DNA of 14,317 nucleotides from Pseudomonadota bacterium. GTDB taxonomy: Bacteria > Pseudomonadota > Alphaproteobacteria > Rhizobiales > Xanthobacteraceae. Both the position numbers and the translations under genes were made by a program. The stretch covers positions 1-14,317 of the forward strand of contig JAEZEU010000020.1 of assembly GCA_023432885.1 (NCBI GenBank), in the 5' to 3' direction. Under the pieces are notes generated by a model, which was not told where the DNA came from, ran no database searches, and saw only the letters and a program-made list of their open reading frames with translations. Positions 1 to 7,590 of the stretch are shown here, piece by piece (within the stretch, counting starts at the first letter, position 1; each line of letters starts with the position of its first letter).

Positions 1-993
1 GCCGAAACGATCGCGCGGGAGAAGCAGGCCGCAGAGAGCGCTTCTGCGGAACTGCAAAAATCACTGCAGCAGGAGCGGGACAGGTCCGTGGCCCTGACAC
101 AGGAAGTCTCAAAGGCCCGCGCCGCGCTGTTCGCCCATGAGGCTCAAGCCCGCAAGGCCGGCGAAGAGGCGGCCAAGCTCAAGCAGGCGGATGGCACGGC
201 ACAGCTGCGGCAATCCCTCAGCCAGGAACGCGAACGGGCCGGCCGGCTGGAGCAGGATCTGGCGGCGGCGCGCTCGGAGAAAGTATCCGCAGAGGCGCAG
301 GCGCGGAAGGCCAGCGAGCAGACCGCAGAGCTGAGGCAGGAGGCGGAAGGCACCGCCGAGCTGCGGAAGTCGCTGCAGCGTGAGCGCGAGCGGGCGGACC
401 GGCTGGAGCAGGCGCTCGCTTCCGCACAGCACGATGTGGAGATGCAGGCCGCGCTCGCAGCGAAGACGCGCGAGGAAACTGCGCGCGCAAAACAGGCAGC
501 GGAAAGTGGCTCGGCGGAACTGGAGAAATCGCTGCAACAGGCGCGCGATAAGGGCGTGCGACTGGAGCGGGAGCTCGCGCGAAGCACGAAGCAGGAATCG
601 GCCGTGCCACAAGGCCTAACGGGTCAGCCCGCGCCGGATCAGCAGCGCGAGGCGGAGGCAGCGGCTGCGGTCGCCACCGTCGGGGAAACACGCGGCGTCG
701 TTCAAGGCAATCCGCCGGACACGGCCGAAGTCGCAAGGCTCATGGCGCGTGCGAGCGTGCTGCTCGGCCATGGCGATATCGGCTCGGCGCGAATCGTGCT
801 CGAGCGCGCCGCGGAGACGGGCAGTGCCCAGGCAAGCTTCGCGCTCGCGGAAACCTATGACCCGCTCGTTCTGCCGAAATGGAAAACCTACGGCACGCGC
901 GGCGACGCGTCGAAGGCGCAAACCCTCTACGCGAAGGCCGAAGCCGGGGGAATCAAGGAGGCGAGAAAGCGGTTCGATGCCTTGCGCCGGTAG
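1..993 (+). CDS. Coiled-coil protein with C-terminal TPR/Sel1-like domain (5' partial)
   Basis: The reading frame is open from the first base, so the true start lies upstream. A GTG at 88 is in frame but falls inside the coiled coil and is not a credible start. About 330 residues are visible. Residues 1 to about 198 are charged, Ala/Glu/Arg/Gln-rich helix built from imperfect repeats of 51-53 residues, each opening AxLxxSLxxxR. A Pro/Ala/Gln-rich linker follows (about 199-240). Residues 243-330 form a helical-repeat domain: a TPR-like pair (ARASVLLGHGDIGSARIVLE) and a Sel1-like segment (ASFALAETYDP...GDASKAQTLYAKAEAGG). Such domains usually bind proteins or act as scaffolds. No enzyme motif is visible. 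The next gene begins 67 nt downstream on the same strand, so cotranscription is plausible. The missing N-terminus could carry a membrane anchor or a catalytic domain. Function unknown. Confidence 0.85.
   Translation, partial: AETIAREKQAAESASAELQKSLQQERDRSVALTQEVSKARAALFAHEAQARKAGEEAAKLKQADGTAQLRQSLSQERERAGRLEQDLAAARSEKVSAEAQARKASEQTAELRQEAEGTAELRKSLQRERERADRLEQALASAQHDVEMQAALAAKTREETARAKQAAESGSAELEKSLQQARDKGVRLERELARSTKQESAVPQGLTGQPAPDQQREAEAAAAVATVGETRGVVQGNPPDTAEVARLMARASVLLGHGDIGSARIVLERAAETGSAQASFALAETYDPLVLPKWKTYGTRGDASKAQTLYAKAEAGGIKEARKRFDALRR
46..594 (+). repeat. Imperfect tandem repeat, ~52-codon units, in coiled-coil gene
   Basis: Four in-frame units can be lined up by eye: 46-198 (51 codons), 199-354 (52), 355-513 (53) and 514-594 (27, truncated). 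Each begins AELxKSL or AQLRQSL and continues into an arginine/glutamate-rich stretch with RLEQxLA or a similar sequence. Each full unit has a second half like EAQARKASEQTAELRQ. Bases 1-45 encode the tail of a preceding unit (REKQAAES resembles RAKQAAES of unit 3), so the array extends upstream. The units are diverged, which points to old internal duplication of a coiled-coil rod. Confidence 0.75.
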
Positions 994-1046
994 TTCGGTG
1001 ATCGCCGAATGACCGCAGCAGCGCGTGACTCAAGGCGCTAGTCAGC

Positions 1047-1053
1047 AAAGGAG
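1047..1053 (+). promoter_or_regulatory. Ribosome binding site AAAGGAG deciding the TAXI gene start
   Basis: AAAGGAG lies 7 nt before the ATG at 1061. This favours that start over an in-frame GTG at 1025, which would put 12 polar residues in front of the signal peptide and has no comparable site. Confidence 0.8.
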
Positions 1054-1060
1054 TTGTTCG

Positions 1061-2128
1061 ATGAACGGATTGCATGGATCGCGTCGGCTGCTTCTGCTGG
1101 CAGCCTGGGCTGCGCTGCTCATATGCGTCCCGACTTCCTCGATGGACGCACGGACGAAAGAAGTCCGAAGCCAGGACGCCTCCCGGACGCAAAACGGCCG
1201 CGCGCAAACAGCGCGTCCGCCGGCGATGGATCTGGGGCGGAAGGCGGCCATAAACGCCTGGACAGTCGGTATCGCCGGCGGCCTGCTGGAAGGTGCCCCC
1301 CTGCGCCTGGCGGCGGAGATGGCCCGCGTGGTCGACGACGGAGACAATCTGCACCTTCTCCCCATCGTCACGCGTGGCGCCGCCGAGAACGTGAATTCGC
1401 TGCTCTATTTGCGCGGTGTCGATGCGGCGATCATCAATTCCGATGTGCTCGACGAGTACAAGAGCCAGGTTCCGGACATTCAGAGCCGGCTAGCCTATGT
1501 GCTCAATCTGTTCCCGTCCGAGCTGCACGTCTTTGTGCGGCCCGAAATCCAGAGCTTGAGCGATCTCGCCGGCAAGAAGGTGAACTTCAACACCCAGGGC
1601 ACCGCAGCCGCCTATTCGGGACCGCTCATCTTCAGTCGCCTCGGCATCGATGTGGAGCAGACCTTCATCCCGCATCAACTTGCTCTGGAGCAGATGCGCC
1701 AGGGCGAGATGGCGGCGGTCGTGTTCATCACGTCCAAGCCGGTCGATGCCTTCGTGCGAGGGCGCTGGGAGTCCGGCTTCAAGTTCCTGCCGGTGGCGTA
1801 TGAGAGCAAGCTGGAGGACTACTATCTTCCTGCCGCGCTCGACGCGACGGATTACCCCGGCTTGATCAAGCAGGGCGAGCGCATCACGACGATCGCCGTG
1901 CCGACGGCGCTGGTCGCGTTCAACTGGCCCGCCAACTCGAATCGCTATGATCGCCTCGCGCGCTTTGTAGATCATCTGTTTTCCCGGCTCGAGAAGCTGC
2001 AGGCTCCGGGCTTCGATCCGAAATGGAAGTCGATCAATCTTGCCGCCACCGTTCCTGGCCTGACACGGTTTCCGCCGGCGCAAGCCTGGCTCGACGGACG
2101 TTCACGCACGACGCGGGCGTCGCAATGA
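1061..2128 (+). CDS. TAXI family TRAP transporter solute-binding protein
   Basis: This is a 355-residue periplasmic solute receptor of the TAXI type, resembling the NMT1/THI5 substrate-binding fold. TAXI receptors normally deliver a ligand to a fused TRAP membrane permease. Residues 8-27 are a signal peptide (SRR followed by a Leu/Ala core). The arginine pair loosely resembles a Tat signal, but Sec export is equally possible. A polar linker (about 30-63) leads to the first beta-strand and ligand loop (WTVGIAGGLLEGAPLRLAAE). AAIINSDVL, SLSDLAGKKVNFN and GTAAAYSGPLIFSRLGI follow, which is the usual TAXI order. The C-terminus (KWKSINLAATVPGLTRFPPAQAWL) resembles proteobacterial members I know. 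The ligand cannot be predicted. No TRAP permease is present in the window, so it may use a distant permease or act as a sensor. Its stop overlaps the next start (ATGA), indicating translational coupling. Confidence 0.88.
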   Translation: MNGLHGSRRLLLLAAWAALLICVPTSSMDARTKEVRSQDASRTQNGRAQTARPPAMDLGRKAAINAWTVGIAGGLLEGAPLRLAAEMARVVDDGDNLHLLPIVTRGAAENVNSLLYLRGVDAAIINSDVLDEYKSQVPDIQSRLAYVLNLFPSELHVFVRPEIQSLSDLAGKKVNFNTQGTAAAYSGPLIFSRLGIDVEQTFIPHQLALEQMRQGEMAAVVFITSKPVDAFVRGRWESGFKFLPVAYESKLEDYYLPAALDATDYPGLIKQGERITTIAVPTALVAFNWPANSNRYDRLARFVDHLFSRLEKLQAPGFDPKWKSINLAATVPGLTRFPPAQAWLDGRSRTTRASQ

Positions 2129-2739
2129 ATCGCGCCAGCCTCCCGGTCGCCGCGCTCGCGATGCTGGAAGGGATTGCGCTGGTGCACGCCGGCGATGCCC
2201 CGGCTCAGCGTCGCGACTGCTCCTCCGTGGCGGGGCCGGACCGGCTGACATGCCTGCTGGCGCGTGCCGCGGTGCCTCCGGCTCGGCCGGCGCCAGGCGA
2301 CTGGATCATCAGCCAGACCACCTCGCCGGTGGACTATGCACCGATTGCGAGCGCGACCATTTCGGCGCGGGAGCATGCGGGCGGCTCCGCGATGCAGCTG
2401 TCAATCCGCTGCCGGGGCGGGCGCACCGAATTGGTGATCTCGGGAGCGGGCATTTCCGGCCGCGGCGAGGACTACCTGATTTCCTACGGGGTTAGCGGCG
2501 GCAAGGAGCAGCAGGTCGCAGCGTCGACCGCGGCGTTTGGCGGGGGGCTCGAAATCAAGGGCGATACGGTCGCCCTGCTGCGCTCGCTTCCGGCCGAGGG
2601 CGAACTGGACGTGCATCTCTCTCCCCGCGTCGGAGCGGCGCAAGACGCCGTTTTCTCCCTGGCCGGGCTGGAGACGGTGCGCGCAAAATTGAAAGCGGCG
2701 TGCAAATGGCCGGCGGAAATCCCAATGACCCGTCGTTAA
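2125..2739 (+). CDS. Exported VasI/TagO-like protein
   Basis: The product has 204 residues. The ATG at 2125 overlaps the previous stop by 4 nt (ATGA), which is why it is preferred over an earlier in-frame start at 2023. Residues 1-22 look like a weak signal peptide ending LVHAGDA. The mature part has the pattern I associate with VasI/TagO, a protein linked to type VI secretion and also found outside such clusters: an early Cys pair (C32, C43, the latter in RLTCLL), then GDWIISQTTSPVDY, a strand with LSIRCRGGRTEL (C96), repeated strands, and a C-terminal FSLAGLETVRAKLKAACKW (C193). The four cysteines could form two disulfides in the periplasm. No type VI structural gene is in the window, so a secretion role is not implied. 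The family call rests on motif memory and is moderate. Confidence 0.6.
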   Translation: MNRASLPVAALAMLEGIALVHAGDAPAQRRDCSSVAGPDRLTCLLARAAVPPARPAPGDWIISQTTSPVDYAPIASATISAREHAGGSAMQLSIRCRGGRTELVISGAGISGRGEDYLISYGVSGGKEQQVAASTAAFGGGLEIKGDTVALLRSLPAEGELDVHLSPRVGAAQDAVFSLAGLETVRAKLKAACKWPAEIPMTRR

Positions 2740-2753
2740 TGGCAAGCTTTTTT

Positions 2754-2762
2754 GGAGAGGAG
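2754..2762 (+). promoter_or_regulatory. Ribosome binding site GGAGAGGAG for the DsrE-like gene
   Basis: A purine-rich GGAGAGGAG lies 7 nt before the ATG at 2770. It sets that ATG as the start; the in-frame TTG at 2752 lies just before and partly in this site and cannot be the initiator. Confidence 0.85.
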
Positions 2763-2769
2763 ACGCACC

Positions 2770-3369
2770 ATGAGCAAGTTCGGGCATATCGCGAAAGCGG
2801 CAGGGGCGATTGCGCTTATCCTCGCCGCCTCGTCCTCCTTCGCGCAAAACGGGGGACGCTCCGTCGCGCCATTGACCAAGCCGGTCATGACCGCAAAGCA
2901 GCCCCTTGCCGGGACAAAGGCGGCGGAGCGGTCCAGTGCGGAGCAGATGCGAAAGCAGCCCGCCTCCGGGCGCACGGATGATTCGCCTGCCGCGAATGAA
3001 AAGGAACACCATCTCGTGCTGCAGGTGAACGCCAACGACCAGGCGGCGATGAATCTCGCCCTCAACAACGCGGCGAATGTCATGCAATATTACAGAGAAC
3101 GCGGCGAGAAAGCCAAAATCGAGGTGGTGACGTTCGGACCCGGGCTGCACATGCTGCGCGAAGACACCTCTCCGGTGAAGGCCCGGATCGAGACCATGGC
3201 GCTGAGCATGCCCGAAGTTTCGTTCAAGGCCTGCGGCAACACGCGGGAGAACATGCAAAGGGCGGAGGACAAGGAGATACCGATCATCCAGCAGGCGCAA
3301 GTGGTCAAATCCGGCGTGGTACGCGTCATGGAGTTGCAGGAGCAGGGCTGGTCCTACGTCAAGCCCTGA
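2770..3369 (+). CDS. Exported DsrE/DsrF-like family protein
   Basis: The product has 199 residues. Residues 1-25 are a clear Sec signal peptide (core AAGAIALILAA, cleavage after SFA). A disordered Lys/Ala/Ser/Pro-rich stretch (about 26-78) follows. The C-terminal domain (80-199) matches the small alpha/beta DsrE fold: HHLVLQVNANDQAAMNLALNNAANV, a central strand EVVTFGPGLHML, and the conserved cysteine motif FKACGNT (C155). Characterised DsrE/TusD proteins carry sulfur on this cysteine in the cytoplasm. This one appears exported and C155 is the only cysteine, so a redox or sulfur role in the periplasm is possible but unproven. It starts 30 nt after the VasI-like gene on the same strand, so it probably belongs to that operon. 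No sulfur-oxidation genes are nearby. Confidence 0.8.
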   Translation: MSKFGHIAKAAGAIALILAASSSFAQNGGRSVAPLTKPVMTAKQPLAGTKAAERSSAEQMRKQPASGRTDDSPAANEKEHHLVLQVNANDQAAMNLALNNAANVMQYYRERGEKAKIEVVTFGPGLHMLREDTSPVKARIETMALSMPEVSFKACGNTRENMQRAEDKEIPIIQQAQVVKSGVVRVMELQEQGWSYVKP

Positions 3370-3406
3370 GCCTGATCACGGCACTTCCCAAGCAGCGCGC
3401 TGACAC

Positions 3407-3422
3407 GGCTCAAAATTGAGCC
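3407..3422. promoter_or_regulatory. 16-bp perfect palindrome upstream of the TauD-like gene
   Basis: GGCTCAAAATTGAGCC is a 7-bp inverted repeat around AA, in the 124-nt gap between the DsrE-like gene and the dioxygenase. It ends 9 nt before a possible -35 element, a position suited to an activator or a dimeric regulator. It lacks a T-tract, so a terminator is unlikely. The cognate regulator is unknown. Confidence 0.35.
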
Positions 3423-3431
3423 GCAGCCGCA

Positions 3432-3459
3432 TTGCGCTTCTGCATGTCCCGGCTACGAT
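3432..3459 (+). promoter_or_regulatory. Possible sigma70-type promoter of the TauD-like gene
   Basis: TTGCGC (3432-3437) and TACGAT (3454-3459) are spaced by 16 nt, each matching four of six consensus bases. They lie 35 nt before the start codon, with GGGAGAA at 3480-3486 as the ribosome binding site. This is a by-eye match in GC-rich DNA and could be chance. Confidence 0.3.
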
Positions 3460-3493
3460 GTGCCCAATCAGTGACGATTGGGAGAACGCCCGT

Positions 3494-4387
3494 ATGAGTT
3501 CCTTGTCCGGCAAGCAGGGCCCGCGCTACCGGCATCTCGCCGATGAATCCGAACCCTACGAAACCATTTCGGTCGAGAAGCTTACGCCGATCATCGGTGC
3601 GGAGATATCGGGCGTCGACATTGCCAGGCTCGTCGACGACGAGGCGCGCTCCAACCGGCAGATGGACGAGATCCATCGTGCGCTCGCCGAAAATCTCGTG
3701 ATCTTCTTCCGCGACCAGCACATCACGCCGGCCCAGCATCTCGCCTTCGGCCGCAAGTTCGGCGATCTGCATGTGCATCCGGCCGCGCCCAATGAGGGCG
3801 ATCCGGCGCTGATGAAGATCTACGCCGACAAGGATTCGCCGCGCGCCAATGGCGAGGGCTGGCACTCGGACGTGTCCTGCGATCTCGAGCCGCCGATGGG
3901 CTCGATCCTCTACATCAAGCAATGCCCGCCCCGCGGCGGCGACACGCTGTTCGCCAATATGTACGCGGCCTATGAAGCGCTGTCCGACCGCATGAAGACG
4001 TATCTTTCCGGCCTCACCGCGCTGCATGACGGCGAGCAAACCTATCGCGGGCTCTATGCCAACTACGGTGTCGCCGACAAGCAAAGCTACCCCCGCGCCG
4101 AGCATCCGGTGCTCCGGACCCATCCGGTGACCGGCAGGAAGGCGCTTTATGTCAACCGCGGCTTCACCCGACATATCATCGGCATTCCCCGTGACGAGAG
4201 CGATGCGATCCTGGCCTACCTCTACCAGCACGCCGAGAACCCGCTGTTTCAGTGCCGCTTCCGCTGGACCGAGAATGCGATCGCATTCTGGGACAACCGC
4301 TGCGCCCAGCACCGCGCGATGTGGGATTACTGGCCGCACACCCGCTCCGGCACGCGCGTCACGGTGAAAGGTGAGCGGCCGGTGTGA
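3494..4387 (+). CDS. TauD/TfdA family Fe(II)/2-oxoglutarate-dependent dioxygenase
   Basis: This 297-residue cytoplasmic enzyme is close to the usual length of the taurine dioxygenase family. These enzymes couple 2-oxoglutarate decarboxylation to hydroxylation of a substrate such as taurine or another alkylsulfonate, or an aryloxyacetate. The iron-binding triad is intact: H124 and D126 in GWHSDVSCD, and H273 in WDNRCAQH. R288 lies 15 residues after H273, the spacing of the 2-oxoglutarate-binding arginine in TauD. Other family features are GAEISGVDI (36-43), LVIFFRDQHITPAQH (68-82) and CPPRGGDTLFANM. The start at 3494 has GGGAGAA 7 nt upstream; earlier in-frame codons from 3416 give non-conserved residues and would overlap the palindrome and promoter region. 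No sulfonate transporter or pathway gene adjoins it, so the substrate is open. Confidence 0.92.
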   Translation: MSSLSGKQGPRYRHLADESEPYETISVEKLTPIIGAEISGVDIARLVDDEARSNRQMDEIHRALAENLVIFFRDQHITPAQHLAFGRKFGDLHVHPAAPNEGDPALMKIYADKDSPRANGEGWHSDVSCDLEPPMGSILYIKQCPPRGGDTLFANMYAAYEALSDRMKTYLSGLTALHDGEQTYRGLYANYGVADKQSYPRAEHPVLRTHPVTGRKALYVNRGFTRHIIGIPRDESDAILAYLYQHAENPLFQCRFRWTENAIAFWDNRCAQHRAMWDYWPHTRSGTRVTVKGERPV

Positions 4388-4448
4388 CGCCATGCCTGCT
4401 CGGACGATCGCTTGACGCCGAAAGCCGGGGCGCATGCGGAGACCAGCT

Positions 4449-7400
4449 CTATTCCGCCGCCTGCGTCCTCTTCCGCAGCGCGAACCGCGCCTTTGACCAT
4501 TCGCGCATGCGCTGGAACGTCACGTAGAGCATCGGGATCAGGAAGATGGCAAGCGAACTGGCTGCCAGCATGCCGCCGAACACGGCGGTGCCTACCGCGC
4601 GGCGGCTCAATTCCGCCGCGCCCGTCGCCACCACCAACGGCGCGAGGCCCATGATGAAGGCGATCGAGGTCATCATCACCGCGCGGAAGCGCATCCGCGC
4701 GCCCAGCACCGCGGCGTCCGTGATCGACAGCCCGGCCTCGCGCTGCTCCTTGGCGAATTCGACGATCAGGATGCCGTTCTTGGCGGCGAGCGCGATCAAC
4801 ACGATGAGCCCGATCTGCGCGTAGAGATCGAGATCGAGCCGCGCGATGAGTATGGCGATGTAGGAGCCGAGCACGCCCACCACCACGGACATCAGCACCG
4901 AAAGCGGGATGGTCCAGCTTTCGTAAAGCGCCACCAGGAAAAGGTAAGCGAACAGGATCGCAAGACCGAGAATGAGGCCGGTCTGGCCGGCGGCCTGCTG
5001 TTCCTGGAATGCCGTGCCGGTCCACTCAAAGGAATAGCCCGGCGGCAGAGTCTTGTCTGAGACTTCCTGCATCGCGGCAAGCGCGGTGCCGGACGACACG
5101 CCGGGTGCGGGCGAGCCATTGATGGAGACCGATCGGTAATTGTTGTAGCGGCTGATCACCTGCGGCCCCAGCACGATCTTGGCATTTGCGATCGAGCGCA
5201 ATGGCACCATCTCGTTGTGCGCGTTGCGGACGTAGATCCGCCACAGCGCGGAAGTGTCGGCCCGGTCACGGGCCTCTCCCTCGACATTGACCTGCCAGGT
5301 GCGGCCAAACATGTTGAAGTTGTTGACGAAGAAGCCGCCAAGCGTGGCTTGCAGCGCGGTGAATACGTCGTTCATGCTGAGCCCAAGCACCTCTGCCTTG
5401 GCGCGGTCGATATCGAGGTAGAGCGAGGGGTTGTTTGCCGAGAAGGTGGAGAACACGCGCGTCAACTGGGGGTCCCGATTGGCGGCCGCAATCAGGCCGT
5501 TCATCGTGGCGCTCATGTTGGCGGGATCCTGGCCTTCCAGCGCCTCGAGCTGGTACTCGAAACCACCGCTGGTCGACAGTCCGATGATCGGCGGCAGGTT
5601 GAAGGCGAGCACATTGGCCTGACGGATCTGGCTGCCCATGGCGAAAGTGCGGGCGATCAGGGCCTGTGCGGATTGCGCCCGGCTGGTGCGCTCGGCGAAC
5701 GGCTTGAGGCGAACCACCAGCAGCGCGACGTTTGGCTCCGCGACGCCGTCGAGCAGCGAGAAGCCGATGATCGAGAGCACGTGATCCACGCCGTCGAACT
5801 GGCGCACCTTATCCGCGACCTCACGCGTAACGTCGCTCGTCCGCGGCACCGCTGCGCCGTCGGGAAGTTGCACCACCACGAAGAACGCGCCCTGGTCCTC
5901 CTCGGGGAGGAATCCCGTTGGCGTGATCCGCGACACGCCAAATATGGCGGCGCCGCAGAATGCAACGATCAGCAGGGAAATAGCCGCGCGGCGAACCAGC
6001 CACTGGACTCCGCCCGCGTAGCGGTCGCGCACCCAGTCGATGCCGCCGAGCACGCGTCCCATGACGCCGCGGCGCGGCCCCTCGTGGCGCAGGAAGAGCG
6101 CACAGAGCGCCGGCGACAGCGTGAGCGCGTTGATTGCCGAGATCACCATGGCGGCACTGATCGTCACGGCGAACTGGCGGAACAACGTGCCTGAAATGCC
6201 CGGAATGAAGGCGATCGGGACAAAGACCGAGAGCAGCACCAGCATGATCGCAACGATCGGCGCGGTGATTTGCGTCATGGCCTTCTTCGCGGCCGCTGCC
6301 GGCGAAAGCTCCGGTTCCTCTTCCATCACGCGTTCGACGTTCTCGACCACGACGATCGCATCGTCGACAACGATGCCGATGGCCAGCACCATGGCGAGCA
6401 GCGACACCGTATTGGCGGAATAGCCCAATACGAGGAGCACGGCGAAAGTTCCGATCAGGCTGACGGGCACGGCGACCACCGGGACGATGGTGGCGCGGAA
6501 ATTCCCCAGAAACAGGAAGACCACGATGACGACGAGGACAAATGCCTCGGCGAGCGTCTTGAGAACTTCTCGAATCGTATCCCGGATGAACGTGGTGGAG
6601 TCATTTACCACCAGATATGTAAGCCCCGGCGGAAAGCGCGCTGAAAGCTGGTCCAGAGTCGCCCGGACCGCGCCTGCTGTGGTGACTGCATTGGCGCCGG
6701 GCGCGAGATAAATGCCAATCGGCACGCCGGGCTTGCCGTCGATCCGAGCTTCGCTGTCGAGGTTCTGTGCGCCGAGTTCGACCCGGGCAACGTCCCGAAT
6801 CCGCAGCACCGAGCCGTCGGGGTTGGCCCGCAGCAGGATGTCGCCGAACTGCTCGGCCGTTGCGAGCCGGCCTTGGGTCTGCACATTGAACTGGAGCTGC
6901 TGCTGATCGCTGATCGGCCGCGCGCCGATGCGTCCGACGGGAGCCTGCACGCTTTGCGCGCGGATCGCATTGACCACGTCGCTTGGCGCAAGATTGAGGC
7001 TGCTCAGGCGCTGCGTATCGAACCAGATCCGCATCGAATAGTTCATGCGGGCAAACAGGCTGGCCTGGCCGACGCCCGGCGTGCGCGAGATGGCATCGAG
7101 CATATTGATGATGGCATAGTTGGTGATGAACAGCGGGTCCTGCGCACCGGTCTCGCTGTAGAGCACGAGGAACTGCAGCACCGCCGACGATCGCTTCTGA
7201 ACCGTCAAGCCCTGCGCCTGCACTTCCGTTGGCAATTGCGAGAGCGCCGTCTGTACGCGGTTATTGACATTGACGGTGTTGATGTTCGGGTCGGTGCCGA
7301 GCGCGAACGTGACGGTCAGGCTGTAGCTGCCGTCGTTGCCGCTGTTCGATTTCATGTAGAGCATCTGGTCGACGCCGACGATTTGCGCTTCGAGCGGCTG

Positions 7401-7589
7401 GGCTACGCTTGCGTCGACCACGGCGGCGGAGGCCCCCGGATACGTGGCGGAGACCGAGACCTGAGGCGGCACGATGTCCGGGAATTGCGCAACCGGAATG
7501 CGCGACAGCGCCAATGCGCCGGCTATCGCGATCAGGAACGCGATGACGATGGCGAGCCTCGGACGATCGACAAAGACGGCGGAGATCAT
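4449..7589 (-). CDS. RND efflux pump permease, HAE-1 (AcrB/MexB) type
   Basis: This inner-membrane proton/drug antiporter forms the trimeric engine of a tripartite efflux system. The 1046 residues are close to AcrB (1049). The start at 7589 (MISAVFVDRP) is the family's canonical N-terminus and lies 1 nt after the adaptor stop; a longer frame to 7742 would overlap the adaptor and add 51 unrelated residues. The first transmembrane helix (residues 9-28) ends in SRIPVAQFPDI. The proton-relay residues are present: D409 and D410 in GIVVDDAIVVVENVERVMEEE, and K937 in AAKNGILIVEFAKE. Porter-domain motifs FNLPPIIGLSTSGGFEY, WQVNVEGEARDRAD and EWTGTAFQEQQAAG match AcrB-like hydrophobic-drug pumps rather than metal pumps. 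It is translationally coupled to the adaptor and convergent with the dioxygenase across 61 nt. Substrates cannot be told from sequence alone. Confidence 0.96.
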   Translation of the reverse strand: MISAVFVDRPRLAIVIAFLIAIAGALALSRIPVAQFPDIVPPQVSVSATYPGASAAVVDASVAQPLEAQIVGVDQMLYMKSNSGNDGSYSLTVTFALGTDPNINTVNVNNRVQTALSQLPTEVQAQGLTVQKRSSAVLQFLVLYSETGAQDPLFITNYAIINMLDAISRTPGVGQASLFARMNYSMRIWFDTQRLSSLNLAPSDVVNAIRAQSVQAPVGRIGARPISDQQQLQFNVQTQGRLATAEQFGDILLRANPDGSVLRIRDVARVELGAQNLDSEARIDGKPGVPIGIYLAPGANAVTTAGAVRATLDQLSARFPPGLTYLVVNDSTTFIRDTIREVLKTLAEAFVLVVIVVFLFLGNFRATIVPVVAVPVSLIGTFAVLLVLGYSANTVSLLAMVLAIGIVVDDAIVVVENVERVMEEEPELSPAAAAKKAMTQITAPIVAIMLVLLSVFVPIAFIPGISGTLFRQFAVTISAAMVISAINALTLSPALCALFLRHEGPRRGVMGRVLGGIDWVRDRYAGGVQWLVRRAAISLLIVAFCGAAIFGVSRITPTGFLPEEDQGAFFVVVQLPDGAAVPRTSDVTREVADKVRQFDGVDHVLSIIGFSLLDGVAEPNVALLVVRLKPFAERTSRAQSAQALIARTFAMGSQIRQANVLAFNLPPIIGLSTSGGFEYQLEALEGQDPANMSATMNGLIAAANRDPQLTRVFSTFSANNPSLYLDIDRAKAEVLGLSMNDVFTALQATLGGFFVNNFNMFGRTWQVNVEGEARDRADTSALWRIYVRNAHNEMVPLRSIANAKIVLGPQVISRYNNYRSVSINGSPAPGVSSGTALAAMQEVSDKTLPPGYSFEWTGTAFQEQQAAGQTGLILGLAILFAYLFLVALYESWTIPLSVLMSVVVGVLGSYIAILIARLDLDLYAQIGLIVLIALAAKNGILIVEFAKEQREAGLSITDAAVLGARMRFRAVMMTSIAFIMGLAPLVVATGAAELSRRAVGTAVFGGMLAASSLAIFLIPMLYVTFQRMREWSKARFALRKRTQAAE

Positions 7590-7590
7590 G

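Noticed and set aside
994..1060. Short hairpin TTCGG-TGATCG-CCGAA after the first gene as a terminator
   Set aside because: Only a 5-bp stem and no T-tract; readthrough into the TAXI gene is more likely.
3410..4435. Minus-strand open frame (341 codons) opposite the TauD-like gene
   Set aside because: Antisense shadow; the plus strand carries a complete dioxygenase with all catalytic residues.
5217..6873. Several plus-strand open frames opposite the RND pump
   Set aside because: All are antisense to a full-length pump gene with conserved motifs, and their translations are low-complexity and family-less.
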